NCBI GenBank assembly: GCA_037951105.1
Contig: JBAMJV010010929.1
Coordinates: forward strand, 18,503-82,502
From: Echinarachnius parma
Taxonomy: Eukaryota > Echinodermata > Echinoidea > Clypeasteroida > Echinarachniidae
Length of the DNA stretch: 64,000 nucleotides
Direction: 5' to 3'
How positions within the stretch are numbered: position 1 is the stretch's first letter; each line of letters begins with the position of its first letter. The notes beneath the pieces are model-generated. The model searched no databases. It saw only the letters and a list, made by a program, of their open reading frames with translations, and was not told the origin of the DNA. Positions 30,780-41,613 of this stretch are shown one piece after another. Both the position numbers and the translations under genes were made by a program.

Positions 30780-31199
30780 TCAGTGTTGATAGCGTTGCTT
30801 CTCTAGAGGTGTTGTCCCAGATAGAGTAGCAACTGAGAGAACATCCACGTATACACGCACGGTGGCCTCCATATGGACCAACTGATGATCTCTCTGTGCC
30901 CCTTCAGAAGATGATAGGAGTTGCTCGCGAAGTCTCTGCTGAGCCGTTGCTCTGTAAGGTAGGTACAGAGCAAGTTTTTCCATGAGCATTGCATCCGGTC
31001 TGTGCAGAGCCATTTTTACATCCCGATTAATCAGAGATTCATGGGCCTCATCCAATGCAATGAATTGTCCTCTCCTGCCTGTCACACTAACATCAAATCC
31101 ACCACTTTGGAGATGGTTCAAGACCAAGGATGGCATCTGAAACGGGTCAGAAAGGTGACCAGGTATGAGGCGCAGATACATTGGGCCTATCGAAAACAT
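30780..31199 (-). pseudogene. Uncharacterised gene-family fragment (middle piece)
   Basis: A 139-codon minus-strand frame with VLNHLQSGGFDVSVTGRRGQ followed by FIALDEAHESLINRDVK, and MEKLALYLPYRATAQQRLRE. The GGF.V..TGR....IALDEAHE motif is a conserved block of the same uncharacterised animal family as 33866-34342. I know no biochemical function for it. It could be an exon or a degraded copy. Confidence 0.45.
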
Positions 31200-31309
31200 G
31201 GAACAGATTCATAATCTTCACAAAATTCATGAAATCTCTTTGATAATTAGAAAATATATATGATTTGAATCAACATTGTATGCATTTCAACATAACTTTT
31301 ATAAAAATG

Positions 31310-31395
31310 TTTCAAGACACTAATGGCTTTCCATAATATTTAAGCCCATCTTAGTGCTAAGATCAACTTAAGATCTTTGTGAAACACCCCCCAGA
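31310..31395. mobile_element. Foldback MITE right-end fragment
   Basis: Resembles the right end of 9726-10037: ggctttccataatatttaag ... aagatctttgtgaaacaccccccagaat. Only this end is visible. Confidence 0.5.
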
Positions 31396-33865
31396 ATAGA
31401 ACCTGGGATTTCAAGACAGCATTTGCTTTTGTTTTGTTTAGCGTTTTCAGTCCTTGGACACTCCATTGACTGCCTATGGATGGCTGGAGCTGAATATTAA
31501 AATGGTCCTGAATAGTTTGTTTTCGTGCTTCCAGGTCACACTACCCCTGCATCTCCAAAGCTTGCCCTCTTTCCTATTACAGCAATTCACAGTAGTTACG
31601 CTATTTGTGTGGTGGAATTCTCTTACCAAAAATGCTCTTTGTTGGTTGGTATACCGAGGTCTTTCCATGTTTCTACCACGTGGATAAGGGGGCACTGACA
31701 GAGTCAAAAAGAAAGCAGCCTTGTATGATGTTCTTGAATTTGAAAGGACAAGGGAAAATATTTCAAGACTGAGTTATAGCAATTATGAATTAGAATTCCT
31801 ATTAGAGCAATTTCACTACTTTACACAGTTTTAAGCAAATTTCACAACAAATTGCTGTGGCAACTAAATGATTCCTCTCTAACCAGTCGTAAAAAACACT
31901 GTCAGATTGTGCTAACAAAAAGTGAAAAAGGGTTGCGAAAGTGACGAAATTCCACAGCAATAGGATCTTCTAATCTCTTGCTCTGCATCGATAAAAATTA
32001 ACAATGCTCCAATGTGAAATAAGATGAACTGATAGTAACGAAAGCTAAATTGAAATAGAAATAACATAACTTGACATCAAGTAGCCACTGACAGAACTGC
32101 AGACGTCTTTGACGATCCCCATGCAGAAGTTGATGATGCTTATAATCATCTGGTATGGATGAAAGTTCAAATCCAGTCACGTAATCCTGTGGACTTCGAC
32201 CTTCCTCACTAAGCCTCGCGAAAGCGACGAAGGGTTGAAATGGAAGGGCGCCTGCACATGAGTGTAGACACGAACAATGTCGGCTACAGCAACGATCTCG
32301 AGATCGATGAACTCGGGAAACAGGAACATATAATAAATGATCGTCAAGTATGATGACGAGTGGAGATGGCGTACCAAGTACCAATGTAACACTCTGGAAG
32401 CATGGTATATATTGTTTTGAGTGTCAATGCATCAAGTGATAAAGCTGATGAATCAAATAATAGAGCTCAAACACCATATTCAAAGAAAGCTAAGTCGAAA
32501 ATGAACTAACATCACTTGACATACAGTAACTTTTGGGCTACATGATGACCACGCCATTTTAGGATATACTTGAAATTACACGTATACACCATTGTGTTCC
32601 TGAAAAGTAGTAGTACTTGGGTTCTCCATTAAGGTATTTGTACCTTCCAGTTGATACATTCCATGCATATAGTCTGTAAGCTCTCCCTCCAGAAAAAAAG
32701 ACGGAATAAACCATGAAAATGCTCGACGCCCAATCTATCCCGGCACATTAACATACACAAATGCTGCGACTAGACACCTTTCCCAGCGCATAGAGACATG
32801 CAATTTTGCTTTTATTATTATTATTATTATTTAGATATTTCAGCCAGAAATATAGCCTTATTTTGCTCGGCTATCTACTCGCTTTTCCGATAATATCTTG
32901 GATTTCTGTCCACAGACGTGATAACAAAGCTGTCCCCCTGTTGAAGGTTAGGCACAGTATTCTTCTTTACTAGTGAGTCCTGCTGTTAATCCTTTTGCCA
33001 TCATGCATATATGTAGTTTTGCACTCCCATGTTCTTGTCGGTGGTGTGTTGACCGCTTCTTTTACAGCCTGTTTGACTGCCTTCTCCACGATATTGGACA
33101 GCAAATCACTGTGCTCCAGCTCGCTAAAGATAAGGCGAGCAACCTCTGCAGGGGTATTCTTAGGAGGCATGATTACACCAATCCGATCAGAATAAGTAAG
33201 TAATCCGTGGCAAACTAGTAGAGGTGGCTACAGAACAATGCACTACACAAGGCTAGTGAATATGTATGCAGCATTAAAGCACCAAAGCATCAAAGCACCA
33301 GAGTCAAATGAGACATTCATCCATGAGATTAGGCCCAACAAATCAGTACTCACAGGTTATGGCTGCATAACAGAGTCACAATGAGCTGCACATGGTACAT
33401 GTATTTACTAACACGAATGTTAATAGGTGGTACAGTTGAAAGTGGCTATGTGCTAACCCAGGGAACCTTGGCTCCCTAAAGAATACCTTTGATGAGGTTG
33501 GCAGTTGACAAAACAGACATCAAATGACACTACATCACTCCTCAGCTTAGCCTAGCAAACAGAGGCTACAAAGTTCATGACCTCCAAGTCCAACTGAAGA
33601 TAAATATTGAGGATATGATGTCAAGCACTGCATTGCACTGTGTGAATGTCACGATGAGAAAGATGTTTGTATCATCTGCAATAAATATATATATATATTG
33701 TAGATGTATTACATCTGATAATGGTCCAAGAATAGTACCTTTAGGGACACCACATTGTATGCATTACCCTGTATAAGTGTTGATAAGTATAATCTAGCAT
33801 GAAATGTTCATGACATGGCATAATTTAGCATTCGAGATTTGTTGTTGTTTCATTTTAATAAAACT
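31396..33865. other. Region without a recognised gene
   Basis: Contains minus-strand frames at 31998-32384 (ending in FQPFVAFARLSEEGRSPQDY-type sequence) and 32970-33170 (KAVKQAVKEAVN, a short amphipathic helix) that I cannot assign. Also holds (ATT)n near 32814-32832 and (AT)n near 33684-33700. They may be further exons of the uncharacterised family on either side. Confidence 0.35.
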
Positions 33866-34430
33866 TTAAATAAAGACAGAGACCCGCAGAGACCTGATGA
33901 AGGTGAAGGCGATGAGCTCCATGTGGAGAGCTGTGTGCCAGAACTGGAACTGTGGGATCTCCTGATTCTTTCGGGCACACCAATCATCAAACGGTTCTAC
34001 CTGGCTTTCTTGCTCCATAGACTCCTGGTAGTGGACATACATGTATGACCTCTTGAGTAGGATGTGCAGGCTGCTTGCTGTAACTTGGTATGCAGGCCTG
34101 GTTCTTGTGATATGAGAGGCCTTCAAGAAGGAGTCTGCTTTGCCTGCAGATGCCACCTTGGCCTGGACAAGAGCCTCTACCCAGCCAGTTTCCTCCAGCC
34201 AGTCTCCCACCACTTTGAGTGCTGCCATCTCTAAATGCAGTCCTCCCAGGATGATGATGAAGTGATCTTCGTCATGACTTGCTGGCCAGTTCCACTGTAT
34301 ATTCTTGGCGATGGTGTAGAGTGGCTGATCAGTAGTGACCACTGGTACTTGGATTCAGATGCTGAACAGCTTGCTTGATCACATCCATAGCATGTCGTAT
34401 CATGGCAACAGACTTTCCCCCGCCACAGGC
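33866..34430 (-). pseudogene. Uncharacterised animal gene-family fragment (N-proximal piece)
   Basis: The minus-strand frame 34342-33866 (158 codons) has TTDQPLYTIAKNIQWNWPAS, ILGGLHLEMAALKVVGDWLE, VASAGKADSFLKASHITRTR and WHTALHMELIAFTFIRSLR. Upstream sequence in another frame (MIRHAMDVIKQAVQHLNPST, about 34430-34350) belongs directly before it, so a frameshift lies near 34345. From memory, this order (H.MD...AVQ..NP, DQPLY..AK.IQW, GGLH.EMA, ADS.L...H.TRTR) is a widespread uncharacterised family in cnidarians and echinoderms. Role unknown. Confidence 0.5.
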
Positions 34431-34995
34431 TGATCTTGCCTCCGTACCCCGCCTCGGCCAGCTGTTGTCTTGCCTTTCCACGAGGGATTGGCAAAGACAG
34501 GAGCTACCGAGTATGGCAAAAGGATGATATCCTTAGCCACGGGACGCTTCACTGGCTGACGCTGGCTGGCTGTTTGCCTTCCCCTCCCCCTTCCCCTTCG
34601 GATTGACGCGGTCGGCCACTGGGTCACTGAGTATGGCAAAAGGATTATATCCTTAGCCACGGGACGCTTCACTGGCTGACGCTGGCTGGCTGTTTGCCTT
34701 CCCCTTCGGATTGAAGGGGTCGGCCACTGGGTCACCTGTTGAACAAGAAAAAAACCTAACAATTGAGGATGCCTCCCTCTGCCAAGCTGACAAAGACCGA
34801 GGACACCTCCTCCTTCATCTCCTGTGCAGTCTGAACCCGCCACAGGCTGATCTTGCCTGCGTACCCCGCCTCGGCCAGCTGTTGTCTTGCCTTTCCACGA
34901 GGAACTGGCAAAGACGGGAGCTACCGAGTATGGCAAAAGGATGATATCCTTTGCCACGGGACGCTTCAATGGTTTCTGGCTGGCTGTCGACCTTC
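34430..34995 (-). repeat. Three-fold internal repeat in the uncharacterised gene family
   Basis: The block gagtatggcaaaaggat(g/t)atatcctt(a/t)gccacgggacgcttc occurs at 34508, 34629 and 34923. Copies of the cgcctcggccagctgttgtcttgcctttccacgagg block precede the first and third. On the minus strand the repeat reads VKRPVAKDIILLPYSV and SWKGKTTAGRGGVRRQDQP. These are partial tandem copies of one coding segment separated by a CAGGTGACCCAGTGGCC-type spacer, and one long frame (34400-34999) stays open across all of them. Confidence 0.6.
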
Positions 34996-35229
34996 CCATT
35001 CCCCCTTCTTATCGAGGGGGTCGGAAACTGGGGTCACCTGTTGAACAACTGTTGTTTCAGCATTTAACCCCTCCAAGACGCCTAATAAAATATTTTGGAA
35101 TTGAACAATGTCAGTATTTGGTTTACGGTAAATTACACCAATAAAAATTTTGTTATCAGTCCCAATTATCTCCAACCAGAGGCTTTCAGCATGTAGGACA
35201 ATATAATCTAATCTTATATATTTTAACAT
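34996..35229 (-). pseudogene. LINE endonuclease fragment
   Basis: The minus-strand frame reads AESLWLEIIGTDNKIFIGVI, then YRKPNTDIVQFQNILLGVLE. The ESLW(L/I)EI...GVIYR(K/P)P...(F)...L block is the middle of the apurinic-type endonuclease of CR1/Jockey/Rex-like LINEs. The catalytic N-terminal and C-terminal parts are missing. It directly follows the ORF1-like frame at 35223-35789 on the same strand. Confidence 0.75.
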
Positions 35230-35789
35230 GATATTGAGGTATGCACCAAATCCTCATTGATGTAGACATTCCTACATCCTTCCTTCCCTTTCAAGTGGAA
35301 ACGTGAACTGTAGAGGGCATCTCTCCTCCTCCGAACAGCAAATCGCACGATGGTTTGCCGAACCTTGCCTTCTTCCCTCTTCCCCAGATGGTGGCATGCT
35401 GATACATCCCGTTCTGAAACATCAACACCTGCCTTCTCAGCTACATCGCAGACCTTTGCAATTAGCTGGTCCTCCGTCTCGTCCCCATCAGATTCGGGCA
35501 GCCCGCTAATACGCAGATTCTCCCTCCTTGTAGATTGCTCAATTTCATCTGCTTTGTACTGCAGGCGGAGGAGATGGGGGTTTACCACCTCCTTCATCGC
35601 GGCAAAACACACCTCCTTCATAGCCTGGACGACAGCTGGAATGGCCGCTGTCACTGTTGTCTCGACCGCCCGCATAATGATGTCTCCCATCTTTCCTTTC
35701 TCTGCCTGGTCGACTCCCTCCAGCTTGTCCTCGATGTCAAAGTTGACGAAGAACCCCTTCTCCTGCTTGGGAACTGCAGCTGCCCCCAT
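35223..35789 (-). pseudogene. LINE ORF1-like RNA-binding protein (L1/transposase_22-type)
   Basis: A 188-codon minus-strand frame. An amphipathic helical region (residues ~30-85) is followed by RRENLRISGLPESDGDETED, VCDVAEKAGVDVSERDVSAC, HHLGKREEGKVRQTIVRFAV and RRRRDALYSSR. This is the RRM of LINE ORF1 proteins (RR.NL.I.GLPE...D....HR.G......R..IV.F..R..R). The frame runs out just where a truncated endonuclease begins, so the LINE has lost sequence between ORF1 and ORF2. Confidence 0.75.
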
Positions 35790-35799
35790 TCCCTGCTGA

Positions 35800-36600
35800 G
35801 CCTGGATTTTACGGTCCAGGACATCGTTAATTCGGAATGGGCTAGGTGGGGTGGAAGGGCGGGCCTTTGGCTTTGGTATTTACCACTTGATCTCGCCCTT
35901 GAGCTTGACCTTGACCTAGCAGAAACTTGCCAGGCATAGCTTCAGACTTCCTTGTAATTGGCATTGTTATACTTGCTCTAGAAAATATGCCAGATCAAAG
36001 AACGCATTCCTCACTTGCTCTCGTTCCTGTAATGTCACTTCGAAGCACTGTAGGTTTCGCTGCCTACCGATGTCGTTGCAGTTGTTAGTAAGAGGAAAAT
36101 CCCTCCTGGCAGGCATCTCCTTGCTTAATTTTTCTGTAAGATATGGTTCTCCTCTATTCCTCTGTATCTTGACATTAAGATTTCTGCTCTTCGATGTTAC
36201 TTTCTTCTTTCTGGTAAGGGGTAATTGAGGTTTTACCATCTATTTGATAATCCTCCGGCTGTGAATGGTCCAATAAATCTTGCTCAGATGATGAAGTAAT
36301 GTAGATGCGGAGTAGTGCTCTGCTGAAGTCACATAGGGACTCACCCTCCCTCTGCATCCGGTTGTGTAGCTGACTGCTAAGGGACCATGTATTGTCTTGG
36401 TAACCAAAGCAAAGCTCTTGGGTACCTACCATCTCAGAATATTTTCAGCTGCCAGGTCGGCCATGACATCCTGTATTCTACCGAGCAAACACAAACTTCA
36501 TTATATGGGCACCTTTTTCATCCTTTGCCATTTAATAAAACCAATGTACGTACCAACATGTTTTACTCTGACAGCAAATCACACTTTGCCAGTGTCTTTG
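35800..36600 (-). pseudogene. Possible gag-like fragment
   Basis: The minus-strand frame 36432-36175 has FGYQDNTWSLSSQLHNRMQR and EGESLCDFSRALLRIY, which resembles the capsid segment of gypsy/PNMA-type gag (F.....L...F..R.Q..GES...F...L). The next frame (36239-35967) has no recognisable domain. A degraded retrotransposon gag is the best guess. A cellular PNMA-like gene cannot be excluded. Confidence 0.4.
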
Positions 36601-37266
36601 GTTAGCCCGAAGAGTTTGTAGCATATTGTATGCTTTGTCCTTGAAGATGATGTGATCTAGTCTTTATCATGAATAAGACCAGCGTCGTGAGGTGCTGTTC
36701 ATCCAATTTTACAATGCATTCAATCTAGGGACTGTTTCTCTTGCATTTTTCATACACCCCTGATATAACATCATACAATATAAATAATACAATAATACAT
36801 TAATATGATAGACATAATGAATATAAAAATATGTACAAATAGCATTATATGACCAGCAGATTCAAGATATACTTTTTAAGAATTTGGACAAAATTATATT
36901 TCAAAAAGCTTCAATTTATTACAATATAAATATACTAACTTTTCACAAAAAAAAAAAGAAGAAAATATTGGGTACTCCAGCAAGCACGTGATTGTCAGTC
37001 GAGCAGATTGTCAACACAGAACATTTAACAGTCATTACTACAACAGGCACACGCACAGCCACACATCACAATGGGAGAAGCATACACATTCACTCATCCG
37101 TATCACACAATGGAAACATAACCACGAACAAAACCAGATATATTCATCCACTCGATCTGCTTTGTCCGATAGATTACGTATCTGTTGGAGTATTAACTAA
37201 ACAACATATTTAAAACAAATATAATTAAAAAAACAGTAATCTATCGTTCCGCTGGTCATATATACA
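36601..37266. other. AT-rich non-coding stretch (LINE 3' flank)
   Basis: No coding signal. It lies downstream, on the minus strand, of the LINE relic at 37267-37912 and may contain its 3' untranslated region. An A-run is at 36947-36960. Confidence 0.4.
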
Positions 37267-37912
37267 TCAGTGAAAATACAGTTTGTATAAACGTTTAAAA
37301 GAGGGAAGAGACCTCGAACATTGTAAATGACTAGGCAGCGAGTTCCAGACCATGCACTCCCCGGGGGTGTAGGCATCCGCATCTTGACGCAACAATCTCA
37401 CTTCCATCGTCAAGTTGTCAAGTCGTTGATTTATACATTTACACTTCATGCAAATACATTTCACTTCGCTGCACTGCATCGCACATAATAAACAGCGATT
37501 AACAACAACACTTTGATTGTTAGTTGATGACTTTTCATTCCCGACATTGTCCACATCTTCACTTTCTTCTATCTCTAGTAGACTAGACTGATCAAGTTTG
37601 GAACTGAATTCTATGGACTTGAGTGTGGAATTGAGTTCATGGTTGTTGTCTTCTACCCACGGTGTGTCCGAAGTATTGTGATTATTTTGGCTGTAGTTGA
37701 GGCAATGATGTCTTGCTATATCTTGGTTTAGGTTGGGGTATATAGTACATAGTTCAGATTGTAAATATTCTATTTCGTCGAGAACTGCTTGTTTAACGTC
37801 GTATTTTGAGAGATGAAAGAGGGCTGTATCGATGCTTTTTAAAGTTCTTTGGCAGTTTGCATATAAAATCAGTTTCTCCCGGTTTTCCTTTATAAGAGTT
37901 TGTTTTCAATTT
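37267..37912 (-). pseudogene. Internally deleted LINE: ORF1-like start joined to RT tail
   Basis: On the minus strand a frame starts at 37912 (ATG) with MAKTKKLKTNSYKGKPGETD and FICKLPKN. After a 1-nt shift near 37860 it continues openly through LKSIDTALFHLSKYDVKQAV, EYLQSELCTIYPNLNQDIA and an acidic stretch. A cysteine cluster follows (RCLLCAMQCSEVKCICMKCK), then VWNSLPSHLQCSRSLPSFKR and LYKLYF. The last segment is the characteristic end of a LINE ORF2. The catalytic middle (endonuclease and RT) is gone. The N-terminal part is homologous to 17491-17787. A non-autonomous LINE derivative is the simplest reading. Confidence 0.55.
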
Positions 37913-38935
37913 CTTCGTCTTGGCCATCTCTGTTTATATGCATAATACACTGAGTCAATCAAATATAAACAAAATCAATAACGTACTTAACCGGGTTGAG
38001 TTGCTGATATGACAATGTCCAAAACAAAATCGTCCAAAATATCACGAAATGCTCAAAATAAAGAACAGCAAATTCACAAAACCGATGCACAAACACATAA
38101 CCAAACAGAATCTTGTGCAAAATAAGTGCGATGTCCATATCAAAAGGTGATATTTAAAGATAAAAAACTGGTCGAACTAAGAGAAAATAAATAAACGTCC
38201 GCTACCAGTAAAGCGCCCTCTATTTCCAAACATTGTAATTTCTGTGGAAAAACTCAAGTTGTACGTTCCTTGATGAAACATTTGACACTTTCTTTCGATC
38301 CATGCTTCCTCTTTTCTATACTGTGACTTGGATGATTTGGATGTTCCCCACTTCAACGTTGGCCACATCGAGTACAGTGTATACTCCATCTGTACAACAG
38401 ATGAATATAATAGTGGAGATGGTTTACCCTCTTGCCCATCTCCCTCATCAGGGCTGCGCCTGAGGTACTGCAATTTTAGATCCCAATCTCTGCATCGTTA
38501 GGCAGTGTTTGTTGCCTGATGTTAGAACCTCGGCAGATTTGACTTTACCAACACCGTAAAGGGCACCGACTGTCACATCCAGTCAAGCGATGCAGTCCGA
38601 TAAACACTGCACACACATACTTCCCGAAATGGTTGAAGACATGACGAACAGCACTGATGCGTTGGTTATTACCTCTCCATACCCAGAAATTAGAGACGAT
38701 TGCAAGCGTAGGTGGGGTATAACTAGTATCGCTTTAAGTTCCCGTGCTTTCTAAACCGAGTGAGGGCGTTTGGAACGATACTAATCGATACCTACTTTCG
38801 TGTCTTACATTTCTGGACTTGCCAGTGTAGAACTACAGCTTCGCATCATTATCCATGCAAAATGCAACACACGGCACAAATACATCTGTATCTGGGTTCT
38901 TTATAACTACATGTGTCCACTTGTTCTTGCAGCGT
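37913..38935. other. Region without a recognised gene
   Basis: A minus-strand frame at 38177-38473 (98 codons, with SPLLYSSVVQMEYTLYSMWP) has no recognisable domain. The rest is non-coding. The right end may hold the 3' part of the piggyBac relic that starts at 39836 on the minus strand. Confidence 0.3.
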
Positions 38936-39836
38936 GTGCGCTGTTTAGAAGTAGTCTAGCGTCAGCTTCCTCCTGGGTACTTCAGTTCCTGTCACAGAGT
39001 GGTGGGTAGGGTGGTCACTGGTCGGCTTCCCTGCATATGGTAGGCTGAAGGTGTAAGGATATCTTGCATCATTCAGCAAGCGAAACAGTAGGCCATACTT
39101 TGCCAGCTTGCTCCTGTTGTATTACCTGAACGAAATTCCAGATTGCATTGGATACACGGTTTCATCAATCGTGATGAAATCACTGGGTATCAGGGCCTCT
39201 GCAAAATTCCTGTTCAGCAAGTCGTGGAGCTCGCAAAACAATCGTTTCTCCATTGCTCTGGTCTTGTGTCCTCATCATCGCTCTGGTCTTGTGTCCTCAT
39301 CATCGCTCTGGTTTTGTGTGCTCATCATCGAATGACAATTTGGTAAGCAGAAGCTTGAATCGGTTCTTGCCCATTGTTGCGTCGAAAAACCAGATGACCA
39401 ACTCGATCGCCAAAGAGCCATTTGGCGTCTAGCAGATTCTGACCGAGCATTTCTCTGTAGTAGAGCATGCACAGCAGTGCTCTTATTTCCGTTGCCGATG
39501 CTTCACGAAGGTACAGATTCTTGTCTGAGTTGCGAACTTCTGGGGTCAAATTGGAAAGGTACTTGTTGATCTGTCCGTTTGTGTTGGTCAAAACAACAGC
39601 AAGCATGTCGTCAGAGAAGAAGCCCCCTCAGGCTTTCACAGGAGTATTTGCATTCCGATTGACACCAGCAATTCCTGCCAAGACATTGGCAGGACTTTCA
39701 CTGCCTTCCACTTCTTTTTGGCCTCTTTTACCAGAAGCGTTTTATCTTGCTTGTCCCCTGCATGGACATGGTGCAAAATGATCTTTAACTGGTGTTCTAC
39801 TCTAGATAAAAAGCGTATGCATGTATTTGCGTACAA
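38936..39836 (-). pseudogene. piggyBac-type transposase relic
   Basis: Minus-strand pieces in order: NVLAGIAGVNRNANTPVKA; MLAVVLTNTNGQINKYLSNL and LREASATEIRALLCMLYYRE (39606-39325); LFGDRVGHLVFR; FITIDETVYPMQSGISFR (about 39185-39130); and KSKLAKYGLLFRLLNDARYP with YTFSLPYAGK (about 39110-39030). These match DDE_Tnp_1_7: the N-terminal helical part (T..EI.ALL...), the catalytic D in TIDE, and the K.....G.......Y......Y.G segment. At least three frame changes and stops break it, so it is inactive. No TIRs located. Confidence 0.7.
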
Positions 39837-40047
39837 TGAGGCAAAGCAGCGCTCAAACTCAAATTTACAAAATTACATATTGAAACCAAAATTTGAGAAA
39901 CTCATATTTATTCAGATTACACTTACTTACTTGTCCAGCATTTGTATAGCGCCGTCTATCTAGTTAAACTAATCCGAGGGGCATAATTAATTCTCTCCAG
40001 GACAAACAATAAGGGGGTGCTGGTGCAGAAGTTATTGGTATGATGAA

Positions 40048-40380
40048 TTAAATAGAAATGTCTTGAGTTTTAATAGAACAAAAGATATCAGCGGTGGGCG
40101 AGGTTTGAATGTTTAGAGGCAACACGTTCCATAGTGTGGGTGCGGAATATGAAAATGTTCCATATGAACCTTTGGTCCGAGGACAGTTAAGCAGGTGTTG
40201 GGATGATGAACGTAAATTCCGGGATGGGTTGTACTCTCTCAGGAGTTTCTGAATGTAGGGTGGTGCAGATCCATGTAGTGCCTTCCATGTCATGAAGAGT
40301 ACCTTGAACTTAATACATTCACAGACTGGAAGCCTACTTGTACAAGTATTTTGCTGCTGTAGGACTTGCACAGTTTTCAA
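40048..40380 (-). pseudogene. LINE reverse-transcriptase C-terminal tail (CR1/L2-like)
   Basis: The minus-strand frame has RLPVCECIKFKVLFMTWKAL, HGSAPPYIQKLLREYNPSRN, LRSSSQHLLNCPRTKGSYGT, then FSYSAPTLWNVLPLNIQTS. This is the standard tail of CR1/L2-type ORF2 proteins (I.FK...T.KALHG.APPY...L..Y.P...LRSS........T..YG...F...AP.LWN.LP..I). 5'-truncated copy, open frame. A related DNA segment recurs at 42003-42125. Confidence 0.85.
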
Positions 40381-40394
40381 TGTTTATGTGAGCT

Positions 40395-40598
40395 TCATAC
40401 CTTAACAAGGTAGGGATTGTATGGCACTACCCAGGAGTTGTCAATGATCATTTTTTTTCCATTGCGGAAAATTTCCATTTGTCTACCTCCTTCCAAAGGA
40501 CTTCTCCTGATGTATTGTGGGTAGCAACTGTCTGGGTCAATGAAGGTTTGTGGGCAGAATGCTTTTGGGAATTGTTTGGAACATTTGCCATCAACCAT
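40395..40598 (-). pseudogene. Helitron Rep/helicase fragment, downstream part
   Basis: The minus-strand frame has CMVDGKCSKQFPKAFCPQTF, then IDNSWVVPYNPYL. The C...G.C.K.FPK.F...T......Y..YRR.........(I)DN.WVVPYNPYL block follows the Helitron Rep N-terminal domain in animal Helitrons. It belongs to the same Helitron as 41288-41853 but is separated from it by an in-frame gypsy segment. Roughly a hundred residues expected between the two parts are missing. Confidence 0.8.
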
Positions 40599-41613
40599 GC
40601 ACGTATGTCAACGGATTATTGTCCGTGAATACGACGAACGACTTTGCATACTGAAGGTAATTCCGAAATTGGTCGGTGATACTCCACTTTAGGGCGAGGA
40701 ACTCTAACTTCCCGGAGTGGAGGTGGTAGTTCCTCTCCACAGGGGTCAGTGTCCTTGAACCGTATGCAATGACACGCAACTTTCCTTCATGCTCTTGATA
40801 GAGCACAGCACCCAGTCTGTCTTGCGAGGCGTCGGTGTGGAGCACGAAAGGGAGGTCGAAGTTTGGGTATGCCATCACTGGTGGGTTGCTGAGGTCGTCA
40901 ATGAACCCGTCAATGATAACCTGATGTGATGGTAACCATGTAACCGGCGTATTAGATGGAGCTTGACCACCCGATCGTTTTCTGGTCGGTTTCTTCTTCC
41001 CTTCTGCATTGTCAACTTGAAGGAGGCTGTAGAGATGTCTGGCTCTTTTAGCATAGTCTTTCAAGTAACTTCGGTAATAGCCAGTGAGCCCCAGTAACTT
41101 CCGCACCTCACCAACAGTCCGTGGTGTCTTATCCTTCAGCGACTGGAGAGCGGCAGTCTCGGCTGGATCTGCCTTGTAACCATCTGGTGTCACAATCTTC
41201 CCAAGATACTTAACTTCTCTTTGGAAGAGGTGACATTTTGATGGCTTCAGCTTTACCCCATGCTGTTGCAATCGCTTCAGAAGTTTGTGAGAAGTTTGTC
41301 CTTGTTTCAGCTCTCTCATGATTTTGACACCTTTTGGGTTACAGGTCATCGTGATGAAGAAATCAGGCTTGTGAAATTCTCGTACAATGGCCATGCCATC
41401 AAGGTATTGTTGGTGATACCATCGTGGACTACCAATGAATGTACTGGGAAGAATTGTTTTGCCTATTTTGTTCTGATCCCCAGGCATCATGTCTTCAGTC
41501 TGTTGTCTTTGTTGGATGGCTTCTTGAACATTTCTGTAAGAGTCGGTTCTTAGAGATTTCTGATTCATTCGCATGTAGTTGAGCTTTTGATTTTCATTGA
41601 TTACAAACCCCAA
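40591..41613 (-). CDS. Chimeric ORF: Helitron Rep N-terminal domain fused to gypsy RT/RNase H
   Basis: One uninterrupted 340-codon minus-strand frame. Residues 1-~108 are Helitron-like: NYMRMNQKSLRTDSYRNVQE, GKTILPSTFIGSPRWYHQQY, then FHKPDFFITMTCNPK and RELKQGQTS. From about residue 109 the sequence is Ty3/gypsy: GVKLKPSKCHLFQREVKYLG, VRKLLGLTGYYRSYLKDYAK (RT connection), then FDLPFVLHTDASQDRLGAVL and FVVFTDNNPLTYV (RNase H, with catalytic D in TDAS and TDNN). The RT palm is absent and the RNase H is cut before its last motif. Helitron sequence resumes at 40598. The fusion is in frame; whether it is expressed is unknown. Confidence 0.85.
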   Translation of the reverse strand: MGFVINENQKLNYMRMNQKSLRTDSYRNVQEAIQQRQQTEDMMPGDQNKIGKTILPSTFIGSPRWYHQQYLDGMAIVREFHKPDFFITMTCNPKGVKIMRELKQGQTSHKLLKRLQQHGVKLKPSKCHLFQREVKYLGKIVTPDGYKADPAETAALQSLKDKTPRTVGEVRKLLGLTGYYRSYLKDYAKRARHLYSLLQVDNAEGKKKPTRKRSGGQAPSNTPVTWLPSHQVIIDGFIDDLSNPPVMAYPNFDLPFVLHTDASQDRLGAVLYQEHEGKLRVIAYGSRTLTPVERNYHLHSGKLEFLALKWSITDQFRNYLQYAKSFVVFTDNNPLTYVHG

